From Draconibacterium mangrovi_A (lineage in GTDB: Bacteria; Bacteroidota; Bacteroidia; Bacteroidales; Prolixibacteraceae): 64,000 nucleotides of DNA. Location: the NCBI RefSeq assembly GCF_037646455.1, contig NZ_JBBIXN010000001.1, positions 1,922,001 through 1,986,000 on the forward strand, given 5' to 3'. The first letter of the stretch is position 1, and each line of letters begins with the position of its first letter. A program made the position numbers and the translations under genes. Under the pieces are notes generated by a model. The model did no database searches. It saw only the letters and a program-made list of their open reading frames with translations, and was not told the DNA's origin. Of this stretch, positions 51,691-59,669 are shown piece by piece.

Positions 51691-54243
51691 TTATCCGCAT
51701 TTCGACGAGCCACACGAAAGACACGTCAGACATCCTTCCTGGTAAACCACTTCGTCCGAGCCACATTCGCCACATTTGGTTCCAATGGCAGCAGTACCGT
51801 CCGGAATGTATTTTTTTAATGAACGTGCAACACCGGCTTTCCACGAATTAATGGTATCGTTATCGAGTTGTAAGCTCGTTACCAGTTCCACTACTTTATG
51901 AATAGGCATACCGTGGCGCAAAGTTCCCGAAATTAATTTGGCGTAGTTCCAGAATACCGGATTAAACTTGTGCGAAAGTCCTTCAATTGTAGTTTTGTAA
52001 CCACGTTTGTTGACGTACTGGAAATCGTAACGCGATGATTCTTCGTCTTCGTAACTTTTAATAATGTACCCTTTGGTCACTGAGCGCGGAAGTAAAATTC
52101 CGTCTTCATCATCATGCAATCCGGTGAAGATTTCGTAGGGTTTGCCATCCATTAAGCCGATAAAGGCGATCCATTTATCTTTGTTGTTCTGAAAACGAAC
52201 CACATCAGCTTCCAGTTTCTCAGGACGTTTTGTCGGGAATGAACCTTTTGTTTTTTTCTCTTTATCCGAATTCGAAATAAGCACACCTGAGCGAGAACCG
52301 TCGCGGTAAACAGTAACTCCCTTACATCCGCTTTTCCAGGCTTCGAAATACAGGTTTCCAACCAGCTCTTCTTTTACATCGGCCGGCAGGTTAATGGTTA
52401 CCGAAATCGAGTGGTCCACCCATTTCTGGATTCTTCCCTGCATGCGAACTTTATTCAGCCAGTCAACGTCGTTCGAAGTGGCTTTGTAGTAAGGCGATTT
52501 TGCTACCAGTTCATCCAGTTCGGCCTGTGTATATTCCTTGTTGGTGTCGAATCCCTGGGTATGCATCCAGGTTTTAAAATGATGATGGAATACGGTGTAT
52601 TCTTCCCAGTGATCGCCAACCTCGTCAACAAAGTCGACTCGTACATTTTTATCGTTCGGATTTACCTTACGCCTGCGTTTGTATACCGGCATAAACACCG
52701 GCTCGATTCCTGAAGTGGTTTGTGTCATCAGGCTGGTAGTTCCGGTTGGAGCAATGGTCAACAATGCAATGTTACGTCGGCCATATTTGGTCATTTTCTC
52801 GTATAAAGCCGGATCGGCATCTTTTATCCGGTTAATCAACGGATTGTTTTTCTCACGTTCAGAATCGTAGATTTTGAATGGTCCGCGATCTTTAGCGAGG
52901 TGAACTGAAGATCGGTAAGCTTCAATCGAAATTGTTTTGTGAATTTCTACCGAGAAATCGGTGGCATTCTCGCTTCCATAACGTAAGCCAAGCGCAGCCA
53001 GCATGTCTCCTTCAGCGGTGATTCCAATACCGGTACGTCGACCTTCGTTGGCTTTCTTTTTTATATTCTCCCAAAGTGCGCGCTCGGTGTATTTAATTTC
53101 TTCACCTTCCGGGTCTTCGTTTACTTTCTCAAGGATGGCATCAATCTTTTCCAGTTCCAGATCAATGATATCGTCCATGATGCGTTGTGCATAATGTACG
53201 TGTTCTTTAAATAAATCGAAGTTGAATTTGGCTTCCGGAGTGAATGGATTTTCAACATACGAATACAGGTTAATGGCAAGCAAACGACAGCTATCGTAAG
53301 GGCACAAAGGAATTTCACCGCAGGGATTGGTCGAAACGGTACGGTAACCAAGATCGGCATAACAGTCCGGAACCGATTCGTTAATGATGGTGTCCCAGAA
53401 AAGGATACCGGGTTCGGCCGACTGCCAGGCATTTTTTACAATTTTCTGCCACAACTTGTTCGCGTTAATTTCCTTGGTGTATTGCGATTTTCCGTGAACC
53501 GGGTATTGTTGAACGTATGGCTTCTGCGCTTCTACAGCCTTCATAAAGCCATCTTCAATTTTTACCGAAACGTTGGCGCCCGTTACTTTCCCCTGTTCCA
53601 GTTTGGCATCAATAAAGCTTTCCGAGTCGGGGTGTTTAATCGAAACCGACAACATGAGTGCACCTCGGCGTCCATCCTGGGCCACTTCGCGGGTCGAGTT
53701 CGAATACCTTTCCATAAACGGAACAATACCGGTGGAAGTAAGCGCCGAATTTTTCACCGGCGATCCTTTCGGACGGATGTGTGAAAGGTCGTGACCAACA
53801 CCACCGCGTCGCTTCATCAACTGTACCTGTTCCTGATCGATTTTCATAATTCCTCCGTACGAGTCGGAGTCACCGTCGTTACCCACAACAAAACAGTTGG
53901 ATAGTGATGCGATCTGGTAGCTGTTTCCGATACCTGTCATCGGACCACCTTGCGGAACAATGTACTTAAAGTCTTTCAATACACTGTAAATTTCTTCTTC
54001 TGTAAGGGGATTGGGATAGCGTTTTTCAATTCTGGCAATTTCGCCGGCCAGTCTTTTGTGCATGTCATCGGGGGTCAATTCAAAAATATTCCCGAAAGAA
54101 TCTTTCAAGGCATATTTGTTCACCCAAACTCTTGCTGCTAAATCATCTCCTTTGAAGTACTTTAGCGAGGCATTTACCGCTTCCTCTTGCGAATAAATTT
54201 TCTTGCCCGCCGGGGCTTTTACTGATACTTCGTTTAATGCCAT
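51691..54243 (-). CDS. nrdJ: B12-dependent (class II) ribonucleotide reductase
   Basis: 850 residues. Reduces ribonucleotides with an adenosylcobalamin radical, independent of oxygen. The first redox Cys is Cys117 in L-S-N-C-F-V-V-G and the N-P-C-G-E-I motif has Cys308. The C-terminus is a double CxxC zinc/redox tail (C-G-E-C...C-L-T-C...C-G). Residues 125-155 hold the allosteric loop region. The gene depends on B12, but I see no B12-element riboswitch in its leader; instead a 38-bp palindrome lies 162 bp upstream. Confidence 0.95.
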   Translation of the reverse strand: MALNEVSVKAPAGKKIYSQEEAVNASLKYFKGDDLAARVWVNKYALKDSFGNIFELTPDDMHKRLAGEIARIEKRYPNPLTEEEIYSVLKDFKYIVPQGGPMTGIGNSYQIASLSNCFVVGNDGDSDSYGGIMKIDQEQVQLMKRRGGVGHDLSHIRPKGSPVKNSALTSTGIVPFMERYSNSTREVAQDGRRGALMLSVSIKHPDSESFIDAKLEQGKVTGANVSVKIEDGFMKAVEAQKPYVQQYPVHGKSQYTKEINANKLWQKIVKNAWQSAEPGILFWDTIINESVPDCYADLGYRTVSTNPCGEIPLCPYDSCRLLAINLYSYVENPFTPEAKFNFDLFKEHVHYAQRIMDDIIDLELEKIDAILEKVNEDPEGEEIKYTERALWENIKKKANEGRRTGIGITAEGDMLAALGLRYGSENATDFSVEIHKTISIEAYRSSVHLAKDRGPFKIYDSEREKNNPLINRIKDADPALYEKMTKYGRRNIALLTIAPTGTTSLMTQTTSGIEPVFMPVYKRRRKVNPNDKNVRVDFVDEVGDHWEEYTVFHHHFKTWMHTQGFDTNKEYTQAELDELVAKSPYYKATSNDVDWLNKVRMQGRIQKWVDHSISVTINLPADVKEELVGNLYFEAWKSGCKGVTVYRDGSRSGVLISNSDKEKKTKGSFPTKRPEKLEADVVRFQNNKDKWIAFIGLMDGKPYEIFTGLHDDEDGILLPRSVTKGYIIKSYEDEESSRYDFQYVNKRGYKTTIEGLSHKFNPVFWNYAKLISGTLRHGMPIHKVVELVTSLQLDNDTINSWKAGVARSLKKYIPDGTAAIGTKCGECGSDEVVYQEGCLTCLSCGSSKCG

Positions 54244-54404
54244 ATTTTTCCTAAATAAGTCAGTTAAATATTATAAAGATTGTATTCCTGATTGCTCTGG
54301 TTTCCTGCTTGTGAAATTGTGTATTGCAAGATAAAACAGAAATCAAAACTTTGGTATATTTTCTCAGACAAAATGAATAAAAGTTATCAACTTCGAAATG
54401 TTAT

Positions 54405-54442
54405 GTCACTGAAAAACAAGTATATACATGTTTGATAGTGAC
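54405..54442. promoter_or_regulatory. 38-bp interrupted palindrome upstream of nrdJ
   Basis: GTCACT-GAA-AAACA-A-GTATATAC-A-TGTTT-GAT-AGTGAC: three nested arms (outer GTCACT/AGTGAC, middle AAACA/TGTTT, centre GTATATAC) with few mismatches, no T tail, so not a terminator. It is 162 bp before nrdJ and 124 bp past the end of waaA. It does not resemble NrdR boxes. The rest of 54244-54565 shows no gene. Confidence 0.5.
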
Positions 54443-54565
54443 AAAAAGTTTACCAAAAGTGTCAATTTGGGTTGTCCGTTCGGGTTAATTTTTTCATAGA
54501 ATCTTCGGTGCGAAAATTCAATTTTTTGAGTAAATTTTTGCTAACAAAAAGTGTGCTAAAATCGA

Positions 54566-55801
54566 TTACCTGTTAAAAACTTTATTTATGATAAGTTTTG
54601 TTGAACCGACATTTTTTTCTACGTATTTTTTACAAATTTCGGCAGCATTTTCAAGGGCACTTTTGTCCGATAAAAGCTCGTTCAGTGCAGTGTTCAGTTC
54701 GTTTGAATTCTGTATCGGGAAGGCTCCTTTTTGTTCCACCAGGTCAACCGCTTCTTTGAATTTTTTGTAATTCGGACCAAAAATAATTGGCAGTTTAAAA
54801 GTGGCTGCTTCAAGAATATTGTGGATGCCAACACCAAAGCCACCGCCTATATATGCTATGTTTCCGTACTGATAAAGTGAAGATAAAATACCGATCGAAT
54901 CAATTATTAACACATCGTGATCACCAATATCGGAATTTTGCACTTTACTGAACGAAATAGCCGGCTTTTTCAACAATTGATGAATTCTGTTAATATTGGC
55001 AGGATTTACTTCGTGGGGCGCGATAATAAATTTGGTATTGGTGCTGTTGTTGATAAACGCTGCAATCAGCTCTTCATCGGGCTTCCAGGTGCTTCCTGCA
55101 ATTACTGTCGGTGAATCGGAAGCGAATTTTTCAACATTCTGAAACTTTTTTGCACCTCTTGCAATCGCAGCAACCCGGTCGAAGCGCGTATCGCCGGCAA
55201 TGGTGAAATTGTTAATTCCAATTTTTTCCAGCAGTTCTGCCGATTTTTCATTCTGAATAAAAATATGATCGAAGTCCGACAACATTTTCCGGTACCAGTT
55301 GCCCCAAGGCGTGTTTTTAAAGAATTGTTGGTTCTCTCTGAAAATTCCGGAGATCAGGAAGAGCGGAATTTGTCGTTCTTTTAATCCTGCAATGTAATTG
55401 TACCAGAATTCGTATTTTACAAAAAACGCTTTTTCGGGCTGCACCATGTTCAGAAATACACGAGCATTGTGTTTGCTGTCGAGTGGGAGGTAGGCGACAA
55501 TATCGGCACCCTGATAATCCTTTCGGATCTCGTAGCCAGATGGCGAAAAGAAAGTAAGTGCTATTTTGTACTGTAGTAACTCCTTTTTAATGGCCTCGAT
55601 TACCGGACGTCCCTGTTCGAATTCGCCCAGAGAAGCGCAGTGGAACCACAGGTAAGTGGCCTTGGAGTCGATTTTATCCTGCAACGTTTTTTCCCAGCCT
55701 TTTCGTCCCTTTACAAACTGTTTAGCCTTGGTGTTGAATAAGGCTGAAATTCGAATAATCAATCCGTAAAAATAGATACCCAGTTGATAAGCTATACTCA
55801 T
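54566..55801 (-). CDS. waaA: 3-deoxy-D-manno-octulosonic acid transferase WaaA
   Basis: 411-residue Kdo transferase (GT30) that adds Kdo to lipid A precursor. An N-terminal membrane helix, W-F-H-C-A-S-L-G-E-F-E-Q-G near 52, A-P-H-E-V near 258, and the G-G-F-G-V-G-I-H-N-I-L-E-A donor site near 317 are all present. It follows the lycopene-cyclase-domain gene by 10 nt, so they are cotranscribed. Confidence 0.95.
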   Translation of the reverse strand: MSIAYQLGIYFYGLIIRISALFNTKAKQFVKGRKGWEKTLQDKIDSKATYLWFHCASLGEFEQGRPVIEAIKKELLQYKIALTFFSPSGYEIRKDYQGADIVAYLPLDSKHNARVFLNMVQPEKAFFVKYEFWYNYIAGLKERQIPLFLISGIFRENQQFFKNTPWGNWYRKMLSDFDHIFIQNEKSAELLEKIGINNFTIAGDTRFDRVAAIARGAKKFQNVEKFASDSPTVIAGSTWKPDEELIAAFINNSTNTKFIIAPHEVNPANINRIHQLLKKPAISFSKVQNSDIGDHDVLIIDSIGILSSLYQYGNIAYIGGGFGVGIHNILEAATFKLPIIFGPNYKKFKEAVDLVEQKGAFPIQNSNELNTALNELLSDKSALENAAEICKKYVEKNVGSTKLIINKVFNR

Positions 55802-55811
55802 AGGAGGAATA

Positions 55812-56501
55812 TTAATAAAACCGACGCTCGCTTAAATACTCGTATATGGTGGTATTGATGAGCAGCATTAAAAACAAATAGAAAAATCGCTCGATGGGAA
55901 TGCCCAATAACAGCCATCCGATAATGTGATCGCTGTTGTAGCTGATAATCGGTAAACGGAGCACAACTGCAGAAATCACAAAAAACGGTATCAAGGTAAT
56001 GAAGAATGAACCGTAAAACGCGGTATAATATTTTTTGAACCGATTCCGGAACACGGTGTATCCAAGATAAATGGCGGTGAGAAAGAAAGTAAAAAAGCTA
56101 AACATGTTCCTGCGGAAAATGTAAGCCATTATTCCCATCCCTATGAAAAGCAGCAGGCTAAGTGCTACAAAAATATTATGAGTGTTAGATTTCTCCAGTC
56201 TTATTTTCAGGTACTCATGAATGTAAACCGATGAAAGTGGAATAATGAGAAATGACAGCCACTCTTCAAGTGGGACCCCAGCAAGAAAGATTCCCGTAAT
56301 GTAATCCGGGTTATAACTCCAGATGGCAAGTTCGTTAAAGCGCATGTTCCACATCACGAAAATGGCTCCCGCAAATACTATGGCGGGTATCAAGTAACGC
56401 AGCAGAAATGTAAAACGTATTTTTTGGCGCATGCTTATAGTAAGAGGAATTACCAGGAATGCGAGCTGTAAAAGTAGATACGTTAAATTTTTAAACTCCA
56501 T
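55812..56501 (-). CDS. Lycopene cyclase domain-containing membrane protein (CrtYcd-like)
   Basis: 229 residues from ATG 56501 (a TTG 30 nt upstream is less likely). About seven membrane helices in two repeats, each with a P-x-E motif: V-P-L-E-E-W and I-P-I-E-R-F. Heterodimeric or fused beta-cyclases have an acidic residue after the second Glu position; here it is Arg. It probably makes or binds carotenoid, but no other carotenoid gene lies in the window. It sits in one transcript with waaA. Confidence 0.8.
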   Translation of the reverse strand: MEFKNLTYLLLQLAFLVIPLTISMRQKIRFTFLLRYLIPAIVFAGAIFVMWNMRFNELAIWSYNPDYITGIFLAGVPLEEWLSFLIIPLSSVYIHEYLKIRLEKSNTHNIFVALSLLLFIGMGIMAYIFRRNMFSFFTFFLTAIYLGYTVFRNRFKKYYTAFYGSFFITLIPFFVISAVVLRLPIISYNSDHIIGWLLLGIPIERFFYLFLMLLINTTIYEYLSERRFY

Positions 56502-56586
56502 GCTAACAGTTTTAGACACAAGCTGCACCAAAATTAATCAAAGCAGTGATTTCCCGAAATAATAAATCGGTGATATTTAGTTTGGA

Positions 56587-57879
56587 CTAAAAGAGCTTAG
56601 CCACCTTTTCTTTCACCTCTTCTTCACTCGGATTGATGTCAAAAACAATGTCCGGCTTCAGGTAGAACAGTTCGTTCTCGGCTTTGAATTTTTCCTCGCC
56701 ACCGCCGGTAATGTTCAACATAATCAGGTCGTCATTTTGTACCAGTCCTGATTTTACAGCATCCATTAAAGTTGCTGTGGCAATAGCCGAAGCCGGGTGT
56801 AAATCGTTGCCTTCAGTTTCAAGAAAAAATTTCGCTGCTTCGTGAGCATGTTCGTTGGTAGCCAGTAAAACATCGCCACCGGCATCTTTTAGTGCGTCGT
56901 ACAATCCGCCGGCAATTGGGTAGGGTGGTTTACGGTTCGAAAGCACTTTGGCAATAATCTCTTCCACCTGCTTGCGTGCCAGATCATCATCGAGTGGTAA
57001 CATGCTTCGTGAATCGGCTCTCCATGCATCGTGTATCGGTTTGAACGGCAGGTTTTGAGAGATCATCAGCTTCATTTTGTTCGAGCCAAAACGTCCGTCT
57101 TCAATCAGTCGCAGGTTCGCTTCCCAGGCTGCAATGGCTCCGGTTCCGCTTCCAATAGCCTGAAAATAATAGTCAGGGATGCGTTCGATAGTAGTGACTG
57201 CCGAGAGCATGGTTGTGGCCATTCCGTCACGACGAGCCACGTTCTTTGCTCCACCTTCAGCAATAAAACCTTCCATTCCGGCGGCAATGTTCGAAAGGTG
57301 AATGGCATCGAAATAATCGCTGCCTGATTTGCTGCAGATCAGTTTCACGCAGTCTTTAATTGGTTCTTCAAACCAAAGTGCACCAATATTATCCTCGGGT
57401 ACGCAAATCAGCAAGGGTATATTATTTTCGGAACAAACTTTTGCAAATGCGCGCGATGTGTTACCGGCCGAAGCAACCACCAGAACTTTATCCATTTCCG
57501 GTGTCATTCGTCCGCAAACCGAGTAAGCCTCGGTTTCCTTAAACGAGCAGGTACTCATGTGCGTGCCTTTTTCGGGCCAGTAGCCGCTAAAGGTGATCCA
57601 AAGATTTTCCAGACCAAGTGCTTTTGCCAGCCCCTGGCTTTTGTAAGTCACCGGTGCCGATGAACCTTCCAAAACACGTCCGATGGGCAACCAGTCGGCA
57701 AATTTGTACAATCCCCACGAATCGTCTTTTATCTCGATTTGCTTTTTTTCGTAGATGGCGCGAATCAAACTGGGCTCCAGTTCTCCCGGTGCATCCAGTG
57801 TCCAACCTTCGTCATTAAACTCCTTCCCGGACTTAAACGATTTCAGAATGTATTTCGTTGGCGAAAAACCTTTAATCAT
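56587..57879 (-). CDS. Probable cysteate synthase (threonine-synthase-like PLP enzyme)
   Basis: 430 residues of fold type II PLP enzymes. The PLP lysine is Lys114 in C-S-F-K-E-T-E, the Asn loop S-A-G-N-T-S-R-A-F is at 137-145, and the phosphate-binding G-S-G-T-G is near 243. Overall layout follows the cysteate synthase branch (phosphoserine plus sulfite to cysteate), known from Methanosarcina and used in Bacteroidota to make sulfonolipids such as capnine. True threonine synthase is the main alternative. It has a near-consensus promoter (57903-57931). Confidence 0.7.
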   Translation of the reverse strand: MIKGFSPTKYILKSFKSGKEFNDEGWTLDAPGELEPSLIRAIYEKKQIEIKDDSWGLYKFADWLPIGRVLEGSSAPVTYKSQGLAKALGLENLWITFSGYWPEKGTHMSTCSFKETEAYSVCGRMTPEMDKVLVVASAGNTSRAFAKVCSENNIPLLICVPEDNIGALWFEEPIKDCVKLICSKSGSDYFDAIHLSNIAAGMEGFIAEGGAKNVARRDGMATTMLSAVTTIERIPDYYFQAIGSGTGAIAAWEANLRLIEDGRFGSNKMKLMISQNLPFKPIHDAWRADSRSMLPLDDDLARKQVEEIIAKVLSNRKPPYPIAGGLYDALKDAGGDVLLATNEHAHEAAKFFLETEGNDLHPASAIATATLMDAVKSGLVQNDDLIMLNITGGGEEKFKAENELFYLKPDIVFDINPSEEEVKEKVAKLF

Positions 57880-57902
57880 TGTTGGTCTGTTTTATTGAAC
57901 CA

Positions 57903-57931
57903 CAAAAGTAGAAAATGCAGGCATATTTCAA
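57903..57931 (-). promoter_or_regulatory. Consensus Bacteroidota promoter of the cysteate synthase gene
   Basis: TTG-N18-TACTTTTG on the minus strand: both boxes match the consensus TTG and TAnnTTTG. The start codon is 23 nt past the -7 box, giving a short leader. Confidence 0.7.
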
Positions 57932-58152
57932 GGGAAAAATTTTAAATCTGCTATCTAACAGCACTTTTCCTTCCATTTAAATTTGTGTCTTTTTCAACTG
58001 AAATTCTTTTCCGGATACGATTTGAAAGAAAGCAACTTCTTATTTGGATTCATTATTTTTTGTGTGCTATGCTTTTAAAAATGAAACAGATGCACTTATT
58101 TTATTGAAAGATACCGGCAGCAAAAAATGCGCCGATCGAAAACCTATCAACC

Positions 58153-59655
58153 ATGAACTGGAAAAAACTTGTGATCACTGTCTTGAGAGTGGCCATCGGC
58201 TGGCATTTCTTTTATGAAGGCGTTTCAAAATTATTTATTGATAACTGGAGTGCGGCTTCGTTCTTAAGTCATTCAACCGGCCCGTTTTCAGAGTTTTATC
58301 ACTGGCTTGCCGGCTCCGATCTGCTCATGGCAATCACAGATCCGGTAAACATCGCGGCTTTAATTCTTATCGGACTTGCCTTATTTATCGGGCTGGCTGT
58401 TCGCCTGTCATCCATTTGCGGCATTGTGCTGCTCTTGCTCTATTACTTTGCCTATCCTCCTTTTGGCGGTACCCTGGTTAATGGGGTAGAAGGAAACCTG
58501 TACATCGTAAACCGGAATTTACTGGAAGCACTTGCCTTGTTGTATTTTATTTTTGTGACTGAAAAAGGCTGGGGTATTTATGCTTTAGTTAGAGCAGGTA
58601 AGAGAAATAAAGAAGAAGGCGATTCGGTTGATGCGTCACAATCGAGAAGAGAAGCCCTTAAAAACCTGGCAACCATTCCGGCGCTTGGAGTTTTGGGTTT
58701 TGGCGCTTTTCAGGATCAGAAAACATTTGGGGTTGATACTTTGTCGGGAGCAACAATACAGGTTGGTGGCGTAGATATTAAAGAATTGAAAAAGCCTGTT
58801 CCGATGGGGAAGATCGGTTCGCACGAGATCAGTCGTTTGGTGGCAGGCGGAAACCTGATTGGTGGCTGGGCTCATTCGCGCGATTTGCAGTATGTACCGT
58901 CCTTGTTCAGGGCATACAATACCGAGCGGAAGATATTTGAAACCCTCATGCTTTTAGAGAAAACGGGGGTGAATACCATCAATATCGGTTTCCCGACCAA
59001 CGAGTTGATGGCAAAATACAAGAAAGTTACCGGCAGTAAAATCAAGGTGATTTCGCAGGTACACCCCGATATGGAAAACAACGACTACCTAGTAAACATT
59101 GACAAAGCGATCGATTTTGGTGTCGATATTGTTCAGGTGCAGGGTAACTGGTGCGACTGGCTGGTGCGCGACAATCGTCTCGATGTTATAGAAAAAATGA
59201 TGGATCGAATCCGGTCGCAGGGCTACACTGCCGGACTGGCTTCACACACTGTTGATTCGCTGATTGAGTGCCAGGAGAACGGATTAGTTCCTGACTATTA
59301 CATGAAAACCATGCACCATGATAATTACTGGTCGGCTCACCCGCGCGAAAATCGCGTACCCTTTGAGGTCGATGGTAAAAAGTATGCCGATCATAATCGC
59401 TTTCACGACAATTGTTTCTGCTTATTCCCCGATAAAACAGTGGAATTTGTACAGCGTGCCACTATTCCTGTTATGGGATTTAAAGTACTGGCTGCAGGTG
59501 CTATTCAACCTGAGGACGGTTTTGAATGGGCATTTCGTAACGGTGCCGACTTTATTTGTGTGGGCATGTTCGATTTTCAGGTGGTGAAAAATGCCAACAT
59601 TACCAACGATGTGCTGGATAAATTGCAGGGCCGCACCCGCTTATGGTATGGTTAG
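58153..59655 (+). CDS. DoxX membrane domain fused to a TIM-barrel-like domain
   Basis: 500 residues. Residues 1-150 are a DoxX domain of four membrane helices (F-Y-E-G-V-S-K-L start, G-N-L-Y-I-V-N-R-N-L-L-E end). A linker at 155-180 (S-R-R-E-A-L-K-N-L) resembles a twin-arginine-like start. Residues about 205-500 look like an aldo/keto-reductase or xylose-isomerase type alpha/beta barrel (S-R-L-V-A-G-G-N-L-I-G-G, V-N-T-I-N-I-G-F, G-A-I-Q-P-E-D). No enzyme name can be given. DoxX proteins feed electrons or quinol in membrane chains, so a membrane-tied redox enzyme is plausible. Convergent with the PNGase-like gene, 14 nt away. Confidence 0.75.
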   Translation: MNWKKLVITVLRVAIGWHFFYEGVSKLFIDNWSAASFLSHSTGPFSEFYHWLAGSDLLMAITDPVNIAALILIGLALFIGLAVRLSSICGIVLLLLYYFAYPPFGGTLVNGVEGNLYIVNRNLLEALALLYFIFVTEKGWGIYALVRAGKRNKEEGDSVDASQSRREALKNLATIPALGVLGFGAFQDQKTFGVDTLSGATIQVGGVDIKELKKPVPMGKIGSHEISRLVAGGNLIGGWAHSRDLQYVPSLFRAYNTERKIFETLMLLEKTGVNTINIGFPTNELMAKYKKVTGSKIKVISQVHPDMENNDYLVNIDKAIDFGVDIVQVQGNWCDWLVRDNRLDVIEKMMDRIRSQGYTAGLASHTVDSLIECQENGLVPDYYMKTMHHDNYWSAHPRENRVPFEVDGKKYADHNRFHDNCFCLFPDKTVEFVQRATIPVMGFKVLAAGAIQPEDGFEWAFRNGADFICVGMFDFQVVKNANITNDVLDKLQGRTRLWYG

Positions 59656-59669
59656 TGCATAAACTCGGG

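Noticed and set aside
54244..54565. Cobalamin riboswitch upstream of the B12-dependent RNR
   Set aside because: No B12-box (AGYCAGAAGNGCCACTG-like) sequence is visible on the minus strand; only the 38-bp palindrome stands out.
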